Source: Litoreibacter halocynthiae
GTDB lineage: Bacteria; Pseudomonadota; Alphaproteobacteria; Rhodobacterales; Rhodobacteraceae
Assembly (NCBI RefSeq): GCF_004365635.1
Contig: NZ_SOBH01000004.1
Location: 1-64,000 of the forward strand
DNA length: 64,000 bases
Direction: 5' to 3'
Shown here piece by piece: positions 38,136 through 45,451 of this stretch. The notes beneath the pieces were generated by a model. It was not told where the DNA came from. It searched no databases and saw nothing but the letters and a program-made list of their open reading frames with translations. The position numbers and the translations under genes are program-made. Every line of letters begins with the position of its first letter. Position 1 is the first letter of the stretch.

Positions 38136-38160
38136 CCGGCCCGCCACGACAGCGGGCCGG
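38136..38160 (-). terminator. Stem-loop between binding-protein gene and livF
   Basis: CCGGCCCGC and GCGGGCCGG make a perfect 9-base-pair stem with a 7-base loop. It lies 15 bases after the binding-protein stop. On the minus strand it is followed by an AT-rich tract ending in ATATTTTTG. It probably acts as an attenuator or 3'-end protector that gives more binding protein than the downstream LivF and ligase. Confidence 0.75.
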
Positions 38161-38174
38161 AGATATATCACGAC

Positions 38175-39446
38175 TTACTTACAGCCAGCTTCGATACCGG
38201 CTTCCGCTGCAAACGCGGCGCTGTCTTCGTCGATCAACGGTTGGATCACGTCTTGGTCGGATCCTTCATAGCCCGTGATCAACGACCACTTCTTCGCCGC
38301 CGCATCCCATTGCGCCACAGCGCCAAGGCCGTTGCCACCGTGGTTCTGGCAGGACACTTTGAACTCCGGACCAAAGCCCGGCAGGCCGATCTCAGCCATT
38401 TTGGCTTCGGTCATCTCCAAAGCTTCCATGCCATCGCGCATCATCGCAGGGGTCAGGTTTTTCTCGCCCGATAGCTCTTGCGCCGTCTTGGCAGCCTCGG
38501 CAGCCAACATCGCCGCGTACATACCACGGTTATACAGCGCCGTGCCAAGCTGGTCGCCCGCACCCGCGGCTTTCCCCGCATCGACCACGTATTTGCGCAG
38601 GTCTGCATATACCGGATAGTCGTCGCCCAGGTTGTGGAAGGTCAGCGCTTTGTAGCCATTGGCGCGGTCACCCGCTGGCAGCACGTCATTCTCCGAGCCG
38701 GACCACCAGATGCCGATGAAGTTTTCCATCGGGTAACGGATGTTCGCCGCTTCCTGAATCGCCACTTGGTTCATAACGCCCCAGCCATACATGATGACAT
38801 TGTCAGGCTTCTGCTGGCGGATCTGCAGCCATTGCGACTTCTGCTCCTGACCGGGGTGATCCACCGGCACCAGCATCAGCTCGAAGCCATGCTTCTTCGA
38901 CAGCTCTTCCAGCGTGCGGATGGGCTCCTTGCCATAGGCAGAGTTGTGGTAAACAAGTGCGATCTTCTTACCCGAGATGTCGCCTTGGCTCATGATGTGG
39001 TTCACAGCATGCGACGCGCCATCCCAATAGTTGGCTGGGTAGTTGAACACGTTGGAGAAAATCTCGCCGTTCTTCGCCGAGGTCCGGCCATAGCCCATCG
39101 TGTGCAGCGGGATGCCGTCCGCGGTCACTTTCGGGATCAGCTGGTAGGTGATGCCGGTCGACAGCGGTTGATAGATCAACGCGCCCTCGCCCTTGGTCGC
39201 CTCGTAGCACTCCACACCCTTCTCGGTGTTGTAGCCGGTCTCGCATTCGATGACCTTGGCCGGAACGCCGCCGATACCGCCGTCACGTTCGTTCAGCAGG
39301 GTGAAGTAGTCCTCATAGCCGTCCGCGAACGGGATGCCGTTGGCCGCGTAGGGGCCGGTGCGGTAAGACAGCGACGGGAACACAAGGTCCGCCATCACCG
39401 GGCTGGCTGCCATCACGGCTGCCACTGCAAGTGTTGTTAGTTTCAT
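38175..39446 (-). CDS. LIV-type ABC transporter periplasmic substrate-binding protein
   Basis: A 423-residue exported protein (signal peptide about 1-19, ASPVMA) of the type 1 periplasmic-binding fold used by LivJ-like and aromatic-acid binding proteins. The core begins LVFPSLSYRTGPYAANG. The mature protein has a few cysteines (CETGYN, GVECYE and the ends SCQNHGG and GCK) that could form disulfides. The ATG at 39446 has a very strong GGGAGG site; an in-frame start at 39494 is not needed. Low similarity to amino-acid binders by eye means that the ligand cannot be named. Confidence 0.9.
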   Translation of the reverse strand: MKLTTLAVAAVMAASPVMADLVFPSLSYRTGPYAANGIPFADGYEDYFTLLNERDGGIGGVPAKVIECETGYNTEKGVECYEATKGEGALIYQPLSTGITYQLIPKVTADGIPLHTMGYGRTSAKNGEIFSNVFNYPANYWDGASHAVNHIMSQGDISGKKIALVYHNSAYGKEPIRTLEELSKKHGFELMLVPVDHPGQEQKSQWLQIRQQKPDNVIMYGWGVMNQVAIQEAANIRYPMENFIGIWWSGSENDVLPAGDRANGYKALTFHNLGDDYPVYADLRKYVVDAGKAAGAGDQLGTALYNRGMYAAMLAAEAAKTAQELSGEKNLTPAMMRDGMEALEMTEAKMAEIGLPGFGPEFKVSCQNHGGNGLGAVAQWDAAAKKWSLITGYEGSDQDVIQPLIDEDSAAFAAEAGIEAGCK

Positions 39447-39498
39447 CTTTAGTATCCTCCCTTGGATTTCAAAGTAGGCGGGTCTCCCCGCCAAACCG

Positions 39499-40575
39499 CT
39501 AATGCGGAAACGGCCAGAGCCGTAGTTTCTCTTTCGCGACCCGCCAAAGCTGCGCCAGCCCGTGCGGTTCCAGAATCAGGAACACGATAATCAGGCCACC
39601 GGACACGATAAACTGCAAGTGCGCAGCCAGATCGGTGGGCCAGCCCAGCATGCCGACAAACACGTTTTTCAGGAACACCGGCAGTAGCACCATGAACGCC
39701 GCGCCCGCGAACGATCCGAAGATCGAGCCAAGCCCGCCGATAATCACCATGAACAGAACCAGAAACGACTTGTCGATCCCGAAGCTTTCACCCACTTCCG
39801 CCGCGCCCAGATAGACGCTGAAGAACAGCGCGCCCGCGATGCCGATGAAGAAGCCCGACACGGCAAACGCCGTCAACTTGGCCATCATCGGGTTCACCCC
39901 GATAATCTCGGCGGCGATATCCATGTCGCGGATCGCCATCCACTTCCGGCCGATCGAGCCGCGCGTCAGGTTGCGCGCGATCAACGCCGCCAGTGTCACG
40001 AAGATCAGGCAGATCATGTATTTGGCCCAAGCCTCGGTGTTTGGCCCTGTCACGATAATCCCGAACACACTGCGTTCTGGTGACGAAATCTGCCCCGAGG
40101 CCGAATAGTTATAAAACCACGGAACCTTGTTGAACAGCCACACCAGAAAGAACTGCGCGGCCAGTGTCGCCACCGCCAGATAGAACCCTTTGATGCGCAA
40201 ACTTGGCAGGCCAAAGATCGCCACAACCCCCGCCGTCACCAGTCCGGCCAGCGGCACGTGGATCAGCATCGACACTTCTGGAAATGCCGTCATCAGCTTG
40301 TAGACCGCATAGGCCCCGACAGCCATGAATGCCCCCGTCCCAAGGCTCACCTGTCCGCAATATCCGGTCAGGATGTTCAGCCCGATCGCCGCCGTGGCGT
40401 AGATCAGGAACGGCACAAACACCGCGTTCGCCCAGTAGTCGTTGATGAAGAACGGGATGACCAGATAGGCCACCGCCAACACCAGATAATAGCGATACCG
40501 GTCAAATTTGATCGGGAAGGTTTGGCTATCTTCTGGATAGCTGACCTTGAAGTCACCTGCTTCACGGTAGAACAT
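39499..40575 (-). CDS. LIV-type ABC transporter permease (LivM-like)
   Basis: A 358-residue inner-membrane permease with about eight to ten helices, starting at about residue 33 after a hydrophilic N-terminus of 25 residues. The conserved loop KWMAIRDMDIAAEIIGVNPMMAKL is the coupling region to the ATPases. It overlaps the stop of the small membrane protein gene by one base (TAATG), so translation is coupled. Confidence 0.93.
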   Translation of the reverse strand: MFYREAGDFKVSYPEDSQTFPIKFDRYRYYLVLAVAYLVIPFFINDYWANAVFVPFLIYATAAIGLNILTGYCGQVSLGTGAFMAVGAYAVYKLMTAFPEVSMLIHVPLAGLVTAGVVAIFGLPSLRIKGFYLAVATLAAQFFLVWLFNKVPWFYNYSASGQISSPERSVFGIIVTGPNTEAWAKYMICLIFVTLAALIARNLTRGSIGRKWMAIRDMDIAAEIIGVNPMMAKLTAFAVSGFFIGIAGALFFSVYLGAAEVGESFGIDKSFLVLFMVIIGGLGSIFGSFAGAAFMVLLPVFLKNVFVGMLGWPTDLAAHLQFIVSGGLIIVFLILEPHGLAQLWRVAKEKLRLWPFPH

Positions 40576-40826
40576 TAGGTCGCTCCCTCTTCATTTTCCC
40601 GCAGGTGTTCCGGTACGCGGTTGCGCGGTTTGGCATAGCCGGTGGCCTCGGAGTGGCGCACCAGTTGCAGGTAGGTGAACAGCCCTACCCCTGCGCCCAG
40701 CACCGCCAGAACGCCCGCGACCATCATCTGCGTGGTGTTCCCGACGTCGGCGCTCAGCGCCAGATATCCGAAGGCCCAGAAGCCCGACCACGCGATGACA
40801 TTCAAAATCGCAATCACCTTGCTCAT
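40575..40826 (-). CDS. Small two-helix membrane protein inside the LIV operon
   Basis: An 83-residue protein with two hydrophobic helices (about 4-25 and 33-56) and a charged C-terminal tail (RHSEATGYAKPRNRVPEHLRENEEGAT). It has no known family that I recognise. It lies exactly between the two permease genes. Its ATG follows the livH stop by 2 bases (a GTG two codons earlier is possible) and its stop overlaps the livM start. The tight spacing implies that it is made in step with the permeases; it could be an accessory subunit or assembly factor. The function is not known. Confidence 0.7.
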   Translation of the reverse strand: MSKVIAILNVIAWSGFWAFGYLALSADVGNTTQMMVAGVLAVLGAGVGLFTYLQLVRHSEATGYAKPRNRVPEHLRENEEGAT

Positions 40827-40828
40827 GC

Positions 40829-41815
40829 TCACACCCTTTCGATGATCTTCTCGCCGAACAGCCCTTGCGGGCGGAACACGAGGAACAACAGGGCCAGCAC
40901 ATAGGCGAACCAGTTCTCGGTCGCGCCACCGACCATCGGGCCGATCAGGAATTCGAACAGTTTCTCACCCACTCCGATAATCAACCCTCCGACAATCGCA
41001 CCGGGGATCGAGGTGAACCCGCCCAGCATCAGCACCGGCAGCGCCTTCAAGGCAATCAGCGACAGCGAGAATTGCACGCCGGACTTGGCGCCCCACATGA
41101 TGCCCGCGACCAAGGCGACGAAGCCCGCGATGGACCAAACCAGAACCCAGATGAAGTTCAGCGAAATCCCGACCGACAAGGCCGCTTGGTGGTCATCCGC
41201 CACAGCCCGCAAGGCACGGCCCTGCTTGGTGTATTGCGAGAAGATGATCAGCGCCGCCACGAGGAAAACCGCCACAATCGTGGCCGAGATATCGAGGTTG
41301 TCGATGAAGAACCCGTAGCCGAACGCCTCGAATGTGGTGACGTCGATCCACTCGTTGATCCCTTGCGGCAGACCCACATCAAGTTTCTTGATGTCGGAGC
41401 CCCACATCAGATCGCCCACCCCCTCAAGGAAGTATGCCAGCCCGATGGTCGCCATGAACAGAATGATCGGCTCTTGGTTGACCAGATGCCGGAAGATATA
41501 TCGCTGCACCAGCCACGCGAATATCACCATGACTCCGGCAGTCAGGATGATCGCCAGCAAGGCAGGTACGTGCCAGCCGAAATGGTGCAACTCGGTCCCG
41601 AAGGTCGCGTTGATGATGTGGCTGAACGGTATTTGCCCGTCCATGATCCCCACCAAGGTCAACGCCGCAAACAGCGCCATGACGCCTTGCGCATAGTTGA
41701 AGATGCCCGAGGCTTTGAAGATCAGAACGAAGCCCAAGGCCACCAGCGCATAAAGCACACCGGCCATCAGCCCGTTCAGGATAACTTCCATCGCAAAGAG
41801 AAACTGCTCAGGCAT
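40829..41815 (-). CDS. LIV-type ABC transporter permease (LivH-like)
   Basis: A 328-residue permease with about eight helices. Typical LivH features are the N-terminal FKASGIFNYAQGVMA segment and the coupling loop GRALRAVADDHQAALSVGI. The ATG at 41815 has GGAGG 5 bases upstream; the ATG at 41827 has no such site. A long insertion at about 55-75 (GQIPFSHIINATFGTELHHF) extends the first periplasmic loop. Confidence 0.93.
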   Translation of the reverse strand: MPEQFLFAMEVILNGLMAGVLYALVALGFVLIFKASGIFNYAQGVMALFAALTLVGIMDGQIPFSHIINATFGTELHHFGWHVPALLAIILTAGVMVIFAWLVQRYIFRHLVNQEPIILFMATIGLAYFLEGVGDLMWGSDIKKLDVGLPQGINEWIDVTTFEAFGYGFFIDNLDISATIVAVFLVAALIIFSQYTKQGRALRAVADDHQAALSVGISLNFIWVLVWSIAGFVALVAGIMWGAKSGVQFSLSLIALKALPVLMLGGFTSIPGAIVGGLIIGVGEKLFEFLIGPMVGGATENWFAYVLALLFLVFRPQGLFGEKIIERV

Positions 41816-41835
41816 TGGAGCCTCCATTTAGTGGT

Positions 41836-42354
41836 TCACGATTCAAGGTCTGTCTCCTCAACGCACATGATGAAGTTGCTGCCCTTGCCGCGCATCGACA
41901 ACGACACTTCAAGCTTCGGCTCGCGCCAAACAGTGCTGTGCAACACGAAGCCGAGGACGCGATCTTCTATCAGCTCATATCGTCCATCAGCCTGAACTGA
42001 CTCACCCCAGCTTTGGGACGACTGTGAAAAGCTCGGCGCATCTTGGGGTCCGACATTTATCCAGCACCATTTCGGTGCGCTTGAACGTCCATCCGAGATT
42101 GCCAACTTTGCGCTGCCCAGCTGGTAGGTGGTGTAGGTGTCACCGTCGTTTTTGAAATTCTGATACGGTTCTAGTGAGGTCGGTTGATCCAGTGCGACGT
42201 TTTCCATCGGCAGCAAACACAGCGCTTCGAACTCTTCCCAAGCCCCGGCCTGCGCGCCGGAGGCGGCCAAAAACACCACCCCTAGCGGTCCGACAACCTG
42301 CCCGACGCAAAGCTGACGCATTGCCGACGTTATGCAGACGCCGGTTTTAGTCAT
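41836..42354 (-). CDS. Exported protein of unknown function inside the LIV operon
   Basis: A 172-residue protein with a probable signal peptide whose hydrophobic core is GPLGVVFLAAS and whose cleavage is near GAQA-GA (about residue 37). The mature part of about 135 residues has three cysteines (EALCLL, PKWCWINV, NFIMCVEE) and no membrane helix. I do not recognise the family. The start at 42354 lies inside the end of livG (8-base overlap), so it is translationally coupled. By eye its GC is lower than that of the permease genes on each side, as if it were inserted in the operon later. Confidence 0.6.
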   Translation of the reverse strand: MTKTGVCITSAMRQLCVGQVVGPLGVVFLAASGAQAGAWEEFEALCLLPMENVALDQPTSLEPYQNFKNDGDTYTTYQLGSAKLAISDGRSSAPKWCWINVGPQDAPSFSQSSQSWGESVQADGRYELIEDRVLGFVLHSTVWREPKLEVSLSMRGKGSNFIMCVEETDLES

Positions 42355-43168
42355 GCGCCACACCCAGATAAGCGTCGATCACCTCTTGGTTGTTGCGCAC
42401 CTCATCCGGTGTCCCGTCGCCGATCTTTTTGCCGTAATCCATCACGACAACACGGTCGCTAAGGTCCATAACCACGCCCATATCGTGCTCGATCAGCGCA
42501 ATGGTCGTTCCAAATTCATCATTAACATCAAGGATAAAGCGGCTCATGTCCTCTTTTTCCTCGACATTCATCCCCGCCATCGGCTCGTCCAAAAGCAGCA
42601 GCTTCGGCTCCGCAGCCAATGCCCGCGCCAACTCCACCCGCTTTTTCAACCCGTAAGGCAATCGGCCCACAGGGGTCTTGCGAATGGCCTGAATTTCCAG
42701 AAAATCAATAATCTTTTCAACGACTTCCCGATTTTCCGTTTCTTCTTTCTCGGCCTTGCCCTTCCAGATCATCTGGCTCAGCATCCCCGATTTCATATGC
42801 GTCAAGCGACCTGTCATGACGTTGTCCAGAACGCTCATCCCCTCAAACAAGGCGATGTTCTGAAACGTCCGCGCGATCCCCTGCCGCGCCACTTGGTAGG
42901 GCCGCATCTGGGGGCGCTTTTTGCCGTGAAACCAAACCTCACCCTCTTGAGGATTGTAGAACCCCGAGATCACGTTCAGCATCGACGACTTACCGGCCCC
43001 GTTCGGCCCGATAATGGCGCGAATTTCGCCCTCGTTGATGTCGAAAGAGATATCCTTGATGGCCACCACCCCGCCAAAGCGCAGAGTGATATTTTTCATT
43101 TCCATCATGGTGTTACCGATCTTGCGGCCGTCCGCAGTCGTGTAATTTCCACCTGTCAAAGCGTTCAT
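42347..43168 (-). CDS. LIV-type ABC transporter ATPase (LivG-like)
   Basis: A 273-residue ATPase with Walker A GPNGAGKSS, an LPYGLKKRVELARAL signature region and the Walker B LLLDEPMAGMN. The N-terminal extension of about 22 residues precedes the ATPase fold. It is the first ATPase of the importer, placed directly after the acyl-CoA ligase gene. It has GAGGT 6 bases before the ATG. Confidence 0.92.
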   Translation of the reverse strand: MNALTGGNYTTADGRKIGNTMMEMKNITLRFGGVVAIKDISFDINEGEIRAIIGPNGAGKSSMLNVISGFYNPQEGEVWFHGKKRPQMRPYQVARQGIARTFQNIALFEGMSVLDNVMTGRLTHMKSGMLSQMIWKGKAEKEETENREVVEKIIDFLEIQAIRKTPVGRLPYGLKKRVELARALAAEPKLLLLDEPMAGMNVEEKEDMSRFILDVNDEFGTTIALIEHDMGVVMDLSDRVVVMDYGKKIGDGTPDEVRNNQEVIDAYLGVAHD

Positions 43169-43223
43169 AGGGCTACCTCACGGGATGGCGGGCGGGGCGA
43201 TGATGAAATCGAGCGTCGCACCG

Positions 43224-45185
43224 TCATTCCGCCGCTACTTTCCGGATTTCAAAAACACGGGCGTCGCGCACTTCCAGCGTCGCTTTGATCGACCCTTTAC
43301 GCCCGTCTTCATATGTTACTTCCGTCTCGGTGGAGATGTCCTTCGACCCGTCATAAAGCGCCACGATGATGTCCGCGAACTTCTCTTCAATGATCCGCCG
43401 GCGTACTTTCAACGTCCGCGTCAACTCCCCGTCATCCGCATCTAACTGCTTGTGAAGAACAACAAATCTGTGCACCTGACACCCCGACAACATCGGGTCT
43501 TCCGCGACGCTCGCGTTCACCTCTTCCACGTGGGACTGCATCGTCGCCAGCACCTCGGGGTGACCGGCCAGTTCCTGATAGCTGGAATAAGCAATGTTGT
43601 TGCGTTCCGCCCAGTTCCCCACGGCTGTCAGGTCAATGTTCAAAAACGCGGTGCAGTAGTCTTTGCCGCTACCAAACACGACAGCTTCCAGCACATTCGG
43701 GAAAAATTTCAGTTTATTTTCAACGTATTTAGGCGCGAACAGCGACCCGTCAGCCATTTTTCCGACGTCCTTGGCGCGGTCGATTATCCGCAAATGACCG
43801 CTCCCTTCTTCGATAAACCCGGCGTCGCCCGTCGCAACCCAGCCTTCCGCGTCCTTGGTCGACGCGGTGCTTTCGTCATTTTTGAAGTAGCGCACAAATA
43901 CACCCGGCGAGCGGTAGAACACCTCGCCATTGTCGGCGATTTTCAGCTCTACGCCTGGGCTAGGGACGCCAACCGTATCGGACCTAACTTCCCCGTCAGG
44001 TTGCTGCGTAATGAATACCGAGGCTTCTGTCTGGCCATAGAGCTGCTTCAGGTTGATCCCCAGCGAACGGTAGAAGTCAAAGATTTCCGGCCCAATGGCC
44101 TCGCCCGCCGTGTATCCGACGCGCACCCGCGAGAATCCAAGTGTGTTTTTCAGAGGCCCGTAAACCATCAGCTCACCAAGCTGATACTTCAGCTTGTCCC
44201 CAAACCCGACCGGCTTTCCATCCAACAAGTCTGGCCCGACTTTCTTGGCATGCGCCATGAAATGGTGGAACAGCCACTTTTTGAAGCGGCCAGCATCCTC
44301 CATCCGGATCATGACATCTGTCAGCTGGGTCTCGAAAACTCTCGGTGGTGCAAAATAATATGTCGGCCCGATTTCGCGCAGATCGCTGTGCATAGTGGCC
44401 GGGCTTTCGGGGCAGTTCACACAGAAGCCGGTCCAGAACGCCTGACCGATAGAGAAGATGAAATCGCCAACCCATGCCATCGGAAGGTAGGCGAGAATTT
44501 CGTCCTCGGCCCGCAGGTCATCAAACTCGGAAGATGCTTTGGACGTCTCGATGATGTTCCGGTTCGACAGCACCACGCCCTTAGGCTTACCAGTTGTGCC
44601 GGATGTATAGAGCATGACGCATGTATCGTCGTAGGTCGGCTTGTCGCGACGGCGGTTAAGCTCGGTACGGTCTCCGTCAGCGCGGCCTTTTTCTTGCAAT
44701 ACCTGATATTTCGTCAGCGCGCTGTGGTCGTATTTACGCATGCCGCGAGGGTCCAGATAGACCATATGCTCGATGCCCGGAAGCTGATCATGCACTTCGA
44801 AAACTTTATCAACCTGTTCTTGGTCCTGCGCGATCACAAACCGTGCGCCGCAGTGATCCAAAACATAGGCCAACTCCTCCGCGACTGCGTCTTGGTACAG
44901 CGGAACAGGAATGGCGCCGACCATTTCGGCAGCCACGAAGCTCCAATAAAGGTAGGGGCGGTTCCGGCCGATAATCGCAATATGGTCGCCTTCGTTCACA
45001 CCAAGTGTAAGAAGACCCAGCGCCAAGGCTTCGATCTCTTCCGCAACTTCGGCCCAAGTCCAAGTTTGCCAGATACCAAACTCTTTTTCGCGATATGCTG
45101 GCTTGTCGCCATACTTGGCAACATTACGCGCCAGAAGACGAGGTATAGTATCCAGACCAGCCGAAGCAGTTGTTGCGTGAACCAA
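43224..45185 (-). CDS. Long-chain acyl-CoA synthetase-like AMP-binding ligase
   Basis: A 653-residue adenylate-forming enzyme with the AMP-binding motif YTSGTTGKPKGVVLSNRN (about 195-215), the YGQTEASVF block and the ATGDAGFIEE hinge. It is expected to convert a carboxylic acid, ATP and CoA into acyl-CoA. The start is TTG at 45185 with an excellent GGAGG upstream. It is first in the LIV-type operon and about 95 bases downstream of two palindromes that may bind a regulator. Confidence 0.9.
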   Translation of the reverse strand: MVHATTASAGLDTIPRLLARNVAKYGDKPAYREKEFGIWQTWTWAEVAEEIEALALGLLTLGVNEGDHIAIIGRNRPYLYWSFVAAEMVGAIPVPLYQDAVAEELAYVLDHCGARFVIAQDQEQVDKVFEVHDQLPGIEHMVYLDPRGMRKYDHSALTKYQVLQEKGRADGDRTELNRRRDKPTYDDTCVMLYTSGTTGKPKGVVLSNRNIIETSKASSEFDDLRAEDEILAYLPMAWVGDFIFSIGQAFWTGFCVNCPESPATMHSDLREIGPTYYFAPPRVFETQLTDVMIRMEDAGRFKKWLFHHFMAHAKKVGPDLLDGKPVGFGDKLKYQLGELMVYGPLKNTLGFSRVRVGYTAGEAIGPEIFDFYRSLGINLKQLYGQTEASVFITQQPDGEVRSDTVGVPSPGVELKIADNGEVFYRSPGVFVRYFKNDESTASTKDAEGWVATGDAGFIEEGSGHLRIIDRAKDVGKMADGSLFAPKYVENKLKFFPNVLEAVVFGSGKDYCTAFLNIDLTAVGNWAERNNIAYSSYQELAGHPEVLATMQSHVEEVNASVAEDPMLSGCQVHRFVVLHKQLDADDGELTRTLKVRRRIIEEKFADIIVALYDGSKDISTETEVTYEDGRKGSIKATLEVRDARVFEIRKVAAE

Positions 45186-45281
45186 AATTTCCTCCCAATG
45201 CCGGAATGACCGACGGTGAAGCTAAGCGCTTCCTATTGGGGGAATACTGGTCGGCAGGCGTCGCGACGTCAAATGTTTTTT

Positions 45282-45307
45282 TGAACACTTGTTCAGATAG
45301 CGCTATC
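45282..45307. promoter_or_regulatory. Two abutting palindromes upstream of the ligase/LIV operon
   Basis: TGAACA-CT-TGTTCA at 45282-45295 is followed without gap by the perfect 12-base palindrome GATAGCGCTATC at 45296-45307. They lie 97-122 bases before the first gene of the operon. The first is similar to sites bound by TetR-family regulators of acyl-CoA metabolism, but no such regulator is in the window. Confidence 0.5.
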
Positions 45308-45375
45308 AACTACCTGAATTCGGCGGGCAACAACTTATATTTAAAAGGCTTTGCAGCATTAGTGGCGAAAAGGCG

Positions 45376-45415
45376 CACCCATGCCTCCACCATAAAGAGG
45401 GCGGGGGCATGGGTG
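45376..45415 (-). terminator. Hairpin terminator after formate dehydrogenase gene
   Basis: CACCCATGCC and GGCATGGGTG form a perfect 10-base-pair stem with a long loop, followed on the minus strand by CGCCTTTTCGCC. It lies 37 bases after the stop at 45452. Confidence 0.75.
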
Positions 45416-45451
45416 ATGTTCGAAAGTCAGAATCAGTCGCTCTGCGGCTGC

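Noticed and set aside
43452-45209. A 585-codon open frame on the plus strand across the acyl-CoA ligase gene
   Set aside because: It is the antisense image of a clear AMP-binding enzyme on the minus strand. Its translation has no domain, and high-GC genes often leave such frames open.
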